Origin: Mycobacterium sp. OTB74 | GTDB taxonomy: Bacteria > Actinomycetota > Actinomycetes > Mycobacteriales > Mycobacteriaceae | Assembly: GCF_029892685.1 (NCBI RefSeq) | Contig: NZ_JARXVD010000012.1 | Location: forward strand, 109,960-173,959 | Length of the DNA: 64,000 nucleotides | Reading direction: 5' to 3' | Shown: in pieces, positions 49,066-57,668 of the stretch | Numbering within the stretch: the first letter of the stretch is position 1 | Layout: each line of letters begins with the position of its first letter | Position numbers and translations under genes: made by a program | Notes under the pieces: model-generated | Seen by the model: the letters and a program-made list of their open reading frames with translations, nothing else | Told to the model about the DNA's origin: nothing | Databases searched by the model: none

Positions 49066-50514
49066 TTAGACGGGGAGCAACTGGTCGATCACCGAGGCAA
49101 GCTGCTTGGCAGAGCGGCACTCATGCATGGTGATGACGTCCTGGTACTTGGGCACCGCAGAGTCGCCGCTGCCCCACAAGTGCTGGGGCTCGGGATTGAG
49201 CCAGTGCGCGTGCCGGCTCGCGTCAACCATCCGGGCCAGCAGATCGGTCTCCGGGTTGCGGTAGTTGTTGCGGCCGTCGCCGAGCACCAGCAGGGCGCTG
49301 CGCGGCGAGAGCACGTTGGGCCATTTGTCCATGAACGAGACGAAGGCATGGCCGTAATCGGAATGTCCGTCGCGCGTGTAGACCGCAGCTTCGCGGGTGA
49401 TCTTCTGCACCGCGACCGCCAGATCGGCGTCGGGGCCGAACAGCTCGGTGACCTCGTCGGTGGTGTCGATGAAGGCGAAGACCCGCACCCGCGAGAATTG
49501 CTGGCGCAGGGCATGCACCAGCATCAGGGTGAAACTGCTGAAACCCGCGACCGAACCGGACACATCGCACAGCACCACCAGTTCGGGACGGGCCGGGTGC
49601 GGCTTCTTCAGCACGACGTCGATGGGCACACCGCCGGTGGACATCGATTTGCGCAGTGTCTTGCGCAGGTCGATCTGGCCGGCGTGAGCACGCCGGCGCC
49701 GGGCGGCCAGGCGGGTCGCCAAGGTGCGGGCCAACGGAGCCACCACATTGCGCATCTGGCGCAGCTGATCGCCTGAGGCCCTGAGGAACTCGACGTTCTC
49801 GGCCAGCTGCGGAATGCCGTAGGTCTGTACGTGGTCGCGGCCGATCTGCTCGGCGGTGCGCCGCTTGGTCTCGGCCTCGACCATCTGCCGGAGCTGCGAA
49901 ATACGCTTGGCAGCAATGGCTTTGGCGATCTGTTCCTGCGTGGGCGAGGGTTCGTCGCCGTACGGTGCCAACAGCCCGGCCAACAGCTTGCCCTCGAGTT
50001 CGTCCAACGCCATCGACTTCAGGGCCTGATACGACGAGTACGACGGACCACGGCTGGAGTTGTACCGGCCGTACGCCTCGACGATCTGCGCGATCATCGC
50101 CATCAGCCGGTCGTCCAGACTGGCCATGTCAGAGTCGGCCAGCATGTCGAGCAACGCCGAGCGCATGGCCTCCACGTCCTCGGGCGGCAACCGGTCCGGG
50201 CTGTCCTCCGAGTCCTCGTCGGCTTCCAACTCCAGGATCGCCCGGTCCCCCATGGCCGCCGGGAACCAGAGGTCAAACATCGCGTTGTAGGTGTCGCGAT
50301 GGTCGGGCCGGCGCAGGACGGCGCAGGCCAATCCCTCACGCAGGACTTTGCGGTCACCGAGGCCCAGGGTGGCCATCACCCGTCCGGCGTCGACGGTCTC
50401 CGAGGGGCCGACGTTGATGCCGACCTTGCGCAGCGCTTCGACGAAACCCACCAGGTGGCCCGGAATGCCTTGCGGGGCAAGGGGTTGGGTGGGACGGGTG
50501 CGGCGGACGACCAT
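49066..50514 (-). CDS. VWA-domain CoxE-like protein (Rv2425c type)
   Basis: A 482-residue protein of the CoxE/VWA type. The N-terminal half is helical (HLVGFVEALRKVGINVGPSETVDAG). The C-terminal VWA domain has the metal-site motif VVLCDVSGSVAGFSSFTLML near residue 315, with later Thr and Asp positions in FAFIDTTDEVTELF and HSDYGHAFVSF. It is encoded after a MoxR ATPase, the standard pairing: the ATPase and VWA protein act together as a chaperone that activates or inserts metal in a target enzyme. The target is not encoded nearby. A dispersed repeat lies between the two genes. Confidence 0.85.
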   Translation of the reverse strand: MVVRRTRPTQPLAPQGIPGHLVGFVEALRKVGINVGPSETVDAGRVMATLGLGDRKVLREGLACAVLRRPDHRDTYNAMFDLWFPAAMGDRAILELEADEDSEDSPDRLPPEDVEAMRSALLDMLADSDMASLDDRLMAMIAQIVEAYGRYNSSRGPSYSSYQALKSMALDELEGKLLAGLLAPYGDEPSPTQEQIAKAIAAKRISQLRQMVEAETKRRTAEQIGRDHVQTYGIPQLAENVEFLRASGDQLRQMRNVVAPLARTLATRLAARRRRAHAGQIDLRKTLRKSMSTGGVPIDVVLKKPHPARPELVVLCDVSGSVAGFSSFTLMLVHALRQQFSRVRVFAFIDTTDEVTELFGPDADLAVAVQKITREAAVYTRDGHSDYGHAFVSFMDKWPNVLSPRSALLVLGDGRNNYRNPETDLLARMVDASRHAHWLNPEPQHLWGSGDSAVPKYQDVITMHECRSAKQLASVIDQLLPV

Positions 50515-50533
50515 ACTGAATCATCTCCCCTTC

Positions 50534-50549
50534 GCGCGAGCGCTCATCG
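50534..50549. repeat. Dispersed repeat, copy B
   Basis: GCGCGAGCGCTCATCG between the MoxR gene stop and the VWA gene start. On the minus strand it is followed by AAGGGGAGAT, the ribosome site of the VWA gene. Same orientation as copies A and C. Confidence 0.7.
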
Positions 50550-50556
50550 GTGATGC

Positions 50557-51441
50557 CTAGTTGAGCTTCAGCTCGCCGGCTGCGCGCTGCTGGTCGGACT
50601 GGTGCTTGAGCACCACCCCGAGGGTCGCGGCGATCATCGAGTCGTCGATGGTGTCCATGCCGAGCGCCAAAACCGTGCGGCCCCAGTCGATGGTCTCGGC
50701 CACCGACGGCAGCTTCTTGAGCTGCATGCCGCGCAGCACGCCGATGATCCGGACCAGTTCGTCGGCGATCTTCTCCGGCAGTTCGGGCACCCGGGACAGC
50801 AGGATGCGCCGTTCCAGATCGGGGTCCGGGAAGTCGATGTGCAGGAACAGGCAGCGACGCTTGAGTGCCTCAGACAGCTCGCGGGTGGCGTTCGAGGTCA
50901 GCACCACCAGTGGGGTCTGCTGGGCCTTGATGGTGCCGAGTTCGGGCACGGTGACCGCAAAGTCGGACAGGATCTCCAGCAGCAGGCCTTCGATCTCGAT
51001 GTCAGCCTTGTCGGTCTCGTCGATCAGCAGCACGGTGGGTTCGGTGCGCCGGATGGCGGTCAGCAGCGGACGGCTCAGCAGGAACTCCTCGCTGAACACG
51101 TCCATCTTGGTCTGGTCCCAGTCGCCGCCGGCGTTATGCCCGGACTGGATGCGCAGGATCTGCTTGGCGTGGTTCCACTCGTACAGCGCGCGGGCCTCGT
51201 CGACACCCTCGTAGCACTGCAACCGGACGAGTTCCGAGCCGGTGCACTGCGCGATGGCCCGGGCCAGTTCGGTCTTGCCGACGCCGGCCGGTCCTTCGAT
51301 CAGCAGCGGCTTGCCCAGCCGGTCGGCCAGGAAAACCGCTGTGGCCGTTGCGGTGTCGGGCAGATAGCCGGTTTCGGCGAGCCGCTTGGCCACATCGTCG
51401 ATGTCGGCGAACAGCGGTGCCGAACGGGCGGGTGTACTCAC
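50557..51441 (-). CDS. MoxR-family AAA+ ATPase (Rv2426c type)
   Basis: A 294-residue AAA+ ATPase. Walker A is LIEGPAGVGKTELARAI near residue 50, Walker B is VLLIDETDKADIEIEGLLLEIL, sensor 1 is VVLTSNATRELSEALKRR, and the arginine and sensor 2 parts follow. It pairs with the VWA protein downstream as a metal-insertion or assembly chaperone. The start is GTG at 51441 with GAGGGAGA upstream, itself next to copy C of the dispersed repeat. Confidence 0.9.
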   Translation of the reverse strand: MSTPARSAPLFADIDDVAKRLAETGYLPDTATATAVFLADRLGKPLLIEGPAGVGKTELARAIAQCTGSELVRLQCYEGVDEARALYEWNHAKQILRIQSGHNAGGDWDQTKMDVFSEEFLLSRPLLTAIRRTEPTVLLIDETDKADIEIEGLLLEILSDFAVTVPELGTIKAQQTPLVVLTSNATRELSEALKRRCLFLHIDFPDPDLERRILLSRVPELPEKIADELVRIIGVLRGMQLKKLPSVAETIDWGRTVLALGMDTIDDSMIAATLGVVLKHQSDQQRAAGELKLN

Positions 51442-51460
51442 AGGTTTAATCTCCCTCTAA

Positions 51461-51476
51461 GCGCGAGCGCTCATCG
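51461..51476. repeat. Dispersed repeat, copy C
   Basis: GCGCGAGCGCTCATCG in the 51-bp gap between proA and the MoxR gene. On the minus strand it leads into TTAGAGGGAGAT, the ribosome site of the MoxR gene. Confidence 0.7.
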
Positions 51477-51492
51477 AGCGCCACGTCTGGTC

Positions 51493-52734
51493 TCAAGCCG
51501 GCCGGGTGTGGCCGTCGCCCCACACAATCCATTTGGTCGACGTCAGCTCGGGCAACCCCATGGGGCCACGGGCATGCAGCTTCTGGGTCGAGATCCCGAT
51601 CTCGGCGCCGAAGCCGAACTGCTCACCGTCAGTGAAGGCGGTGGAGGCGTTGACCATCACCGCCGCAGCATCGACTCGCTCGGAGAATCTTTGCGCCGCA
51701 GCCAGATTGGTGGTGACGATGGCTTCGGTGTGCCCGGTGCCGTACTCGTTGACGTGCTCGATGGCACCGTCCACACCGTCGACGACCGCCACCGCGATAT
51801 CCAGCGTCAGGAACTCCGCACGCAGCTCGTCATCGCTGGGGTCCAAGTGCACGGTGACACCGGCCTCCTGCAGCGCAGATACCAAGCGCGGCAACGCGGT
51901 ATCGGCGATGACACGGTCCACCAGAAGCGTCTCGGCCGAGTTGCACACGCTGGGCCGACGGGTCTTGGAGTTCAGCAGGATGCGTTCTGCCACATCCAGA
52001 TCGGCCGCCTGATCGACGTAGACGTGGCAGTTACCGACGCCGGTTTCGATGGTCGGCACGGTGGCGTCCCTAACCACGGCATCGATCAGCCCGGCGCCGC
52101 CCCGCGGGATCACCACGTCGACCAGGCCGCGGGCCTGGATCAGATGGGTGACGCTGGCGCGGTCCTCACTGGGCAGCAGCTGCACCGCGTCCTCGGGCAG
52201 TCCCTCGGCGGCCAGCGCCGAGCGCAGCGCGGTGACCAGCGCCAGGTTGGAGCGTGCCGCCGACGAGCTGCCGCGCAGCAGCGCCGCATTGCCGGACTTC
52301 AGCGCCAAGCCGAAGGCGTCGACCGTCACGTTGGGCCGGCCTTCGTAAACCATGCCCACCACGCCGAGTGGCACGCGCTGCTGCCGGATCTGCAGACCAT
52401 TGGGCAGGGTGCTGCCGCGCAGCACTTCACCGACCGGGTCGGGCAGTCCGGCGACCTGACGAAGCCCGGCGGCAATGCCGTCCAGACGCTGCGGGTTCAG
52501 GGCCAACCGGTCGAGCATTGCCTCGGCGGTGCCGGCGGCGCGGGCAGCGTCCAGGTCCTCGGCGTTGGCCGCCAAAACGTCGTCAGCCGCGGCCAGCACC
52601 GCGTCGGCAGCGGCGTGCAAAGCGCGGTTCTTGGTCTCGGTGGTCAGGGTGGCCAATACGCGCGCGGCAACGCGGGCCCGGCGGGCGGCGTCGTGGACCT
52701 GCTGACGCAGGTCGGCAGGTGCTTGCACACTCAT
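51493..52734 (-). CDS. proA: Gamma-glutamyl phosphate reductase ProA
   Basis: A 413-residue enzyme (Rv2427c) that makes glutamate semialdehyde in proline synthesis. Aldehyde-dehydrogenase-fold signatures are PLGVVGMVYEGRPNVTVDAFGLALKSGNAALLRGSS near residue 120 and the catalytic cysteine block RRPSVCNSAETLLV near residue 255. Further family blocks are AEILTLDIAV-like sequence and STAFTDGEQFGFGAEIGISTQKLHARGPMGL. The start ATG at 52734 gives normal length. proB is not adjacent. In M. tuberculosis ahpC lies beyond proA; here a ribokinase-like gene does. Confidence 0.96.
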   Translation of the reverse strand: MSVQAPADLRQQVHDAARRARVAARVLATLTTETKNRALHAAADAVLAAADDVLAANAEDLDAARAAGTAEAMLDRLALNPQRLDGIAAGLRQVAGLPDPVGEVLRGSTLPNGLQIRQQRVPLGVVGMVYEGRPNVTVDAFGLALKSGNAALLRGSSSAARSNLALVTALRSALAAEGLPEDAVQLLPSEDRASVTHLIQARGLVDVVIPRGGAGLIDAVVRDATVPTIETGVGNCHVYVDQAADLDVAERILLNSKTRRPSVCNSAETLLVDRVIADTALPRLVSALQEAGVTVHLDPSDDELRAEFLTLDIAVAVVDGVDGAIEHVNEYGTGHTEAIVTTNLAAAQRFSERVDAAAVMVNASTAFTDGEQFGFGAEIGISTQKLHARGPMGLPELTSTKWIVWGDGHTRPA

Positions 52735-52789
52735 TAGCCCAGCTTAACGAGGTATCGGCAATGCGGCCCGGGCGGGTTACGGTTACCCG

Positions 52790-53650
52790 ATGGCTCGGGT
52801 GACCGTGGTGGGCAGCGTCAACATGGACCTGTTCCTAGAAGTGGCCCAACTACCCAGTCCCGGGCAGACCGTATTGGCGTCGGCATCGCGCTCCGAGCCC
52901 GGCGGAAAGGGCGGCAATCAGGCGGTCGCTGCGGCGCGCGCCGGTGCCGATGTGCAACTGGTGGCCGCGATCGGCACCGACGCGTCCGGCATCGCATTGC
53001 GGAAACATCTGCAGGACAACGGGGTTGGCATACAGGGTTTGACGGAGCTGCCGGTTCCGAGCGGCACAGCAGCGATCATGGTCGGCAGAACTGCGGAGAA
53101 CATGATCGTCGTGGCTCCGGGCGCCAACACTCATCTGACCCTGGACTCGGCGTTGGCCCGCCGACTCGCCTCCGACTGCGATGTGATGTTGCTGCAGTTG
53201 GAGATTCCACTGCCCACCGCGCTGGCCGCGGCGCGTCAGGCCTGCTCCGCTGGTGTGACGGTAATGGTCAATGCCTCCCCCTCTGGTGCCGATCCGGAGG
53301 CCCTCGCCCAGTTGGCCGCCGTCACCGACGTGGTGATCGTCAACGAAACCGAGGCCGCGGAGTGGAATTGGCCGACACCCCATCTGGTGATCACCCAAGG
53401 TGCGGACGGCGCCACCTATCGCAGCAGCGCCGGCGAAACCCACACCGCGGCACCAGCAGTCGAGGCGGTCGACACCACCGGCGCGGGTGATGTCTTCGCC
53501 GGTGTGCTGGCAGCGGGCTGGACCGCCGACCCCCAACACGCCCTCCGCCGGGCTGTGACCGCCGGCGCGCTGGCCACCCTCGTGCCGGGCGCAGGCAATT
53601 GCGCGCCGACCGACGAGGCGATCGAAGACGCCCTGGGGAGCCCCAACTGA
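52790..53650 (+). CDS. PfkB-family carbohydrate kinase, ribokinase-like
   Basis: A 286-residue sugar kinase of the PfkB/ribokinase family. The N-terminal substrate signature is VGSVNMDLFLEV with PGGKGGNQAVAAARAG, very like ribokinase (Rv2436, rbsK). The C-terminal PfkB signature with the catalytic base is VDTTGAGDVFAGVLAAGW. Phosphorylation of ribose is the best guess, but no sugar transporter or regulator adjoins it, so a related sugar is possible. The start ATG at 52790 diverges from proA. Confidence 0.85.
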   Translation: MARVTVVGSVNMDLFLEVAQLPSPGQTVLASASRSEPGGKGGNQAVAAARAGADVQLVAAIGTDASGIALRKHLQDNGVGIQGLTELPVPSGTAAIMVGRTAENMIVVAPGANTHLTLDSALARRLASDCDVMLLQLEIPLPTALAAARQACSAGVTVMVNASPSGADPEALAQLAAVTDVVIVNETEAAEWNWPTPHLVITQGADGATYRSSAGETHTAAPAVEAVDTTGAGDVFAGVLAAGWTADPQHALRRAVTAGALATLVPGAGNCAPTDEAIEDALGSPN

Positions 53651-53668
53651 AGCGCCAACAGTAGGCGT

Positions 53669-53674
53669 TATAGT
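53669..53674 (+). promoter_or_regulatory. -10 element of the enoyl-CoA hydratase gene
   Basis: TATAGT eight bases before the ATG at 53683, in the 32-bp gap after the kinase gene. This fits a leaderless or nearly leaderless transcript and favours the ATG over the GTG at 53677. Confidence 0.5.
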
Positions 53675-53682
53675 CGGTGGCC

Positions 53683-54495
53683 ATGACAGCGCGACCGCCC
53701 GAAGGCGACTGGCTCGGCACTCCCTACCTGCGGTTTGAGCGACAGGGACCGTTCGCGGTGGTGACCCTGGATCGCCCGCAAGCGCGCAACGCGATGACAC
53801 CGGCGATGTACTTCGGCATCCGCTACGCCGTCGGGCATGTCGACGCTGATCCCGATCTGGCCGGGCTTCTGATCACCGGCACCGGCGATGTCTTCGCGCC
53901 CGGCGGCGACCTGGGCGGCGGAGACGGCGTCGACGACTGGATGACCTTCGGTGCGGCATTGAACATGGATGTGACGCCGTTCGAGACACTGCGCCAGTCG
54001 GTCAAGCCGGTGGTATCAGCAGTCAACGGCTTATGCCAAGGCGGCGGTCTGCAGATCGCGCTGTGCAGTGATATGGCAGTGGTCAGCGACCGCGCCACCT
54101 TCCGGGTGCCTGAGCTGTACCGCGGTATCGCCGACACCTACTACGCCCAGACCCTGACCCGGATCATCGGCCCGGTGCGGACCCGGGACCTGATGTTCAC
54201 CGGCCGGGTACTGACCGCGCAGGAAGCCGCCGACTGGGGCATGGTCGCCCGGGTGGTGCCGCACGAGGAACTGGACGCCGCGGCCCGCGAGGTGCTCACC
54301 GCGTGCTGCCGGACGGCGCCGAGGGCGCGGGGTGTCGTAAAGTCCAGCATCGACAACTACCTGGGCCTGTTCGACCGGATCGGCATGAAGGCGAGTTACA
54401 GCGGCGATGAAGCCCGCCAAGGGTTCGTCGCGTTCAAGCAGCGCCGCTCCCCCGACTGGGTGCACCCGGACCTGCGCAGCGACGGGCGGCTCTAA
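53683..54495 (+). CDS. Enoyl-CoA hydratase/isomerase family protein
   Basis: A 270-residue crotonase-fold protein. The start of the fold is FAVVTLDRPQARNAMTPAMY, the first oxyanion segment is ITGTGDVFAPGGDLGGGD and the second is VNGLCQGGGLQIALCSDMAV. The usual catalytic glutamates of hydratases are not obvious: the stretch after GGGL reads QIALCSDMAVVSDRATFRVPEL, so an isomerase or other crotonase reaction is possible. It lies between the kinase and the convergent GntR regulator. The acyl-CoA substrate is unknown. Confidence 0.82.
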   Translation: MTARPPEGDWLGTPYLRFERQGPFAVVTLDRPQARNAMTPAMYFGIRYAVGHVDADPDLAGLLITGTGDVFAPGGDLGGGDGVDDWMTFGAALNMDVTPFETLRQSVKPVVSAVNGLCQGGGLQIALCSDMAVVSDRATFRVPELYRGIADTYYAQTLTRIIGPVRTRDLMFTGRVLTAQEAADWGMVARVVPHEELDAAAREVLTACCRTAPRARGVVKSSIDNYLGLFDRIGMKASYSGDEARQGFVAFKQRRSPDWVHPDLRSDGRL

Positions 54496-54498
54496 AGC

Positions 54499-55287
54499 TC
54501 AACGCCGAACGTCGTGGGCGATGGCCAGCCCGCTGTCGTCATCGACCATGGACTGGCTGATCAGCACCCGACTTCGGCTGGGCGACATGGTGATTGACAG
54601 GTAATGGTGTGGCCGGCCGGCTGCACCCTTGCTTGCGTAGGCCACCCGGTTGACGCGGATCAGCGCCGAACCGATGGCCACCTCCAGTAGTTTGGCGGTC
54701 ACCGGCGTCGCGATCTCCGCCGTCATCTCGTGCACCATTCGCCCGATCTTCACGCCCGCATCGGCCAACAGGTCATAAAGTGCGCGCTCGGTCAGCGAGA
54801 CCGGCGAAACGGGTTCGGCGAGGTCGGCAGGCAGCCAAGCCTCGGTGATCATCAACGGCTCACCGGTGCGGCGCTCTCGTCGGACTCGCAGGATGTGCAG
54901 CATTTCGCCATCGGCACCGAGCGCCTCGGCGACCGCGGCCGGGGCCGTGCGGGTATCGAACTCCACCACGTCCACGTCGGTTTCGAACTGGGTCTGACGC
55001 AGCTCATCGGTGTACGACTGCAGTTCGGGCGGTCGCGTTGAACCACTCTGTCGCACAAAAGAACCCACGCCGTGACGTCGCTCGATCAGGCCATGGTCAG
55101 CCAGGTCGGCCAGCGCCCGGCGCACGGTGATCCGCGAGACGCCGAACTGTTCACCGAGCGACTGCTCGCTGGGTAGCGGATCGCCGGGCGCCAACGCTCC
55201 GCGGGCAATCTCGTCGTGCAGCACCAAGAACAGCTGACGATGCAGTGCCACACCGGCATCAGCTGTCACGACTTTGGTATCCCGCAC
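54499..55287 (-). CDS. GntR-family regulator, HutC/UTRA type
   Basis: A 262-residue repressor with an N-terminal winged helix (LHRQLFLVLHDEIARGALAPGDPLPSEQSLGEQFGVSRITVRRALADLADHGLIERRHGVGSFV, about residues 14-77) and a C-terminal UTRA effector domain (RRERRTGEPLMITEAWLPADL, LITRVNRVAY-like segment). It reads away from the MmgE/PrpD operon, with a perfect palindrome between the two. It probably represses that operon and itself until an organic acid of the pathway binds. The start is GTG at 55287. Confidence 0.9.
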   Translation of the reverse strand: MRDTKVVTADAGVALHRQLFLVLHDEIARGALAPGDPLPSEQSLGEQFGVSRITVRRALADLADHGLIERRHGVGSFVRQSGSTRPPELQSYTDELRQTQFETDVDVVEFDTRTAPAAVAEALGADGEMLHILRVRRERRTGEPLMITEAWLPADLAEPVSPVSLTERALYDLLADAGVKIGRMVHEMTAEIATPVTAKLLEVAIGSALIRVNRVAYASKGAAGRPHHYLSITMSPSRSRVLISQSMVDDDSGLAIAHDVRR

Positions 55288-55330
55288 AGCGTCATGGTTT
55301 CACATACCTCCTTGTCGCACGCTCGATTAC

Positions 55331-55350
55331 TTGTTATATGTATATAACAA
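55331..55350. promoter_or_regulatory. Palindromic operator between the GntR gene and the MmgE/PrpD operon
   Basis: TTGTTATAT and ATATAACAA are exact inverted repeats around GT. The site is 23 bp before the operon start and 43 bp from the regulator start. It is AT-rich in otherwise GC-rich DNA and would overlap both promoters, as expected for an autoregulated GntR repressor. Confidence 0.75.
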
Positions 55351-55373
55351 CAGGATGACACAGGGAGAGAGCA

Positions 55374-56786
55374 GTGAGCGGACCCACGGACCCCGGCGGT
55401 CCCACTGGCGCCCTGGCCAATTGGGTCGCCGACCTGGCCTTGGACGATGTTCCCGAGCCGGTGCTGCAGCGCGCCAAGCATCTTCTGCTCGACGGCATCG
55501 GCTGCGCGCTGATCGGCGCCGGGCTGCCCTGGTCGCGGGTGGCCACCGATGCCGCGCTCGGTCTGGAACCAGCAGGCGACGCGGCGGTGATCGGCACCGG
55601 CCGCACCACCAGCGCCGTCGGAGCCGCTATTCTCAACAGCACATTCATTCAGGGCTTCGAGCTCGACGACTTCCACCCGCTTGCTCCCCTGCACAGCTGC
55701 TCGTTGGTGATCCCCACACTGCTGTCCACGGCACAGATGCACGGATCGGTCACCGGCGCTGACTTCCTATTGGCGGCCATCGCGGGTTTCGAAGTGGGTC
55801 CCCGGGTCGGTTACACGCTGCACGGCAGCCAAATGCTGGACCGTGGTTGGCATTCCGGGCCTGTGTTCGGCACCCACACCGCCGCCATGTCGTCCGGCAA
55901 ACTGCGTGGGCTCGACGCGGCTCAACTCGAAGACGCCCTCGGTTTGGCGGCGACCCAGTCGTCGGGCCTCATGGCGGCGCAGTACGAAGCGATGAGCAAG
56001 CGCATGCAACACGGGTTCGCCGCCCGCAATGGCCTCTACGCTGCGGGCCTCGCCGCGGCCGGGTACACCGGGATCAAGCGGGTCTTCGAGCGTGAATACG
56101 GCGGATTCCTCAGCGTTTTCGGTGAAGGCCACCAGCCCGACCCAGCGCCGCTGACCAACGGACTGGGCCAGTGGTGGGAGACGTCCGTCATCATGGTCAA
56201 GTCCTACGCCGCAATGGGCGGGTTGCACGGCGCCATCGATGCTGCCCGCCGCATATACGATGACATTGCTGGCCAACAAGTTTCACATGTCGACATCACC
56301 GTCGGCGAAACCGTCTACAAGCACGGCTGGTGGGTTCCGCAGCGCCCGCTCCCGCCGATCGGCGCGCAGATGAATATCGCCTACGCCGTTGCCGCCGCGC
56401 TGCTCGACGGCAACGTGCTGCCCGAGCAGTTCACGGCGGCCCGCCTCGACGCGGACGATATCTGGGATCTGATCGACCGCACCGAGGTCCATCTCGACGA
56501 ATCCCTCAGTGGCGCACCCATCACAGAACGCTTCCGCACCGATGTCGTGGTCACCACGGGCGACGGTCACGAGCATCGGGTACGCGTCGACCAACCGCAC
56601 GGCGCACCCACCGATCCGGTGACCAATGCCGAGCTGGTTGCCAAGTTCCACGCGCTGGCCGACCGGGTGACCGACCGCTCCCGGGCCCAGGCGATCGAGC
56701 AGGAGGCGCTGGGACTCGAGACCTCAGACGGGATCGATCACCTCGTCGAATTGTTGGCAGAGCCGGTCTCCGGCGCCCTGGACTGA
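55374..56786 (+). CDS. MmgE/PrpD family protein
   Basis: A 470-residue MmgE/PrpD protein. The family includes 2-methylcitrate dehydratase and cis-aconitate decarboxylase, all acting on tricarboxylates or branched dicarboxylates. Conserved blocks are LLLDGIGCALIGAGLPWS, LNSTFIQGFELDDFHPLAPLHSCSLVIPTLLS and KRMQHGFAARNGLYAAGLAAAGYTGIKRVFEREYGGF. The start GTG at 55374 follows GGGAGAG. The first gene of a five-gene operon and divergent from the GntR regulator. The precise substrate is not deducible; true PrpD proteins differ in sequence and are normally next to prpC, which is absent. Confidence 0.85.
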   Translation: MSGPTDPGGPTGALANWVADLALDDVPEPVLQRAKHLLLDGIGCALIGAGLPWSRVATDAALGLEPAGDAAVIGTGRTTSAVGAAILNSTFIQGFELDDFHPLAPLHSCSLVIPTLLSTAQMHGSVTGADFLLAAIAGFEVGPRVGYTLHGSQMLDRGWHSGPVFGTHTAAMSSGKLRGLDAAQLEDALGLAATQSSGLMAAQYEAMSKRMQHGFAARNGLYAAGLAAAGYTGIKRVFEREYGGFLSVFGEGHQPDPAPLTNGLGQWWETSVIMVKSYAAMGGLHGAIDAARRIYDDIAGQQVSHVDITVGETVYKHGWWVPQRPLPPIGAQMNIAYAVAAALLDGNVLPEQFTAARLDADDIWDLIDRTEVHLDESLSGAPITERFRTDVVVTTGDGHEHRVRVDQPHGAPTDPVTNAELVAKFHALADRVTDRSRAQAIEQEALGLETSDGIDHLVELLAEPVSGALD

Positions 56787-56797
56787 AACGGACCACC

Positions 56798-57664
56798 ATG
56801 ACCACACCACGAAAAGCGTTGCGGGAACTGCTGAAGCGCGGCGAATTGATCGTCGCGCCAGGGGTTTTCGACGGCATCTCTGCTCAGCTGACCAAACGCA
56901 CCGGCCATGCCGCCGCATACATGACGGGAGCCGGAGTCGCGGCCTCGGGCTTTGGCCTGCCCGACATCGGCTTGGTCACCCAGACGGAGATGGCCGAGCG
57001 GGCCCGGATGCTGGTCGACGCACTCGATGGCGTGCCACTGATCGCCGACGCCGACACCGGGTATGGCGCCCCGCTGAACGTCGTGCGCACCGTGCGGTTG
57101 TTCGATCTGGCAGGGGTTGCCGCGATTCAGCTTGAGGATCAAGCGTTTCCGAAGAAGTGCGGGCATCTGCCCGACAAGCAGGTGGTCGATGCCCGCGTGT
57201 TCGAGCAGACGCTGGCAGCGGCCCTCGACACCCGCTCTGACGAGGATCTGCTGATCGTGGCGCGTACCGATGCCCGAGCTCCGCTGGGTCTGGACGCCGC
57301 GATCGAGCGGGCCAACCGGTATGCGGCCGCTGGAGCCGACGTCATTTTCGTCGAGGCACCGCAGGGTGTCGAGGAGATCGAACGCATCGCCCGCCAAGTC
57401 GAGGCACCCCTGCTGATCAACCTGGTGCTCGGCGGACTCACCCCATTCGAATCGGCCGACAGGCTCCGACAACTGGGCTACGCCATCGCCATCCATCCCG
57501 GAAACGCCCTGGCCCGTGCCGCCTTTGCCATGTTGGAGGGGTTATGCGAACTCAACGGGACCACCGCCGCCGAGTTCGTTCCCACCAGCCCGGCCGAATT
57601 CTTCAACCTCTTCGGGATGGCGGACTGGGCCGCGCTCGACACCAAGCTCGCCGAAAAGGAGTAA
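56798..57664 (+). CDS. Isocitrate lyase/PEP mutase-family C-C lyase
   Basis: A 288-residue lyase of the ICL/PEP-mutase superfamily. The Mg/substrate residues are in PLIADADTGYGAPLNVVRT, and the catalytic cysteine loop is KKCGHLPDK with Cys121, the motif found in isocitrate, methylisocitrate and dimethylmalate lyases. Further motifs are LIVARTDARAPLGLDAAIERANRYAAAGADVIFVEAP. It would cleave a 2-hydroxy (branched) di- or tricarboxylate to pyruvate or glyoxylate plus a second acid. It starts 11 bp after the MmgE/PrpD gene and is followed four bases later by the aconitase-like large subunit. Confidence 0.86.
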   Translation: MTTPRKALRELLKRGELIVAPGVFDGISAQLTKRTGHAAAYMTGAGVAASGFGLPDIGLVTQTEMAERARMLVDALDGVPLIADADTGYGAPLNVVRTVRLFDLAGVAAIQLEDQAFPKKCGHLPDKQVVDARVFEQTLAAALDTRSDEDLLIVARTDARAPLGLDAAIERANRYAAAGADVIFVEAPQGVEEIERIARQVEAPLLINLVLGGLTPFESADRLRQLGYAIAIHPGNALARAAFAMLEGLCELNGTTAAEFVPTSPAEFFNLFGMADWAALDTKLAEKE

Positions 57665-57668
57665 TGCC

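Noticed and set aside
50602..52737. A 711-codon open frame on the plus strand opposite the MoxR and proA genes
   Set aside because: It crosses two well-recognised genes and the intergenic gap on the other strand, and its composition is that of antisense GC-rich sequence.
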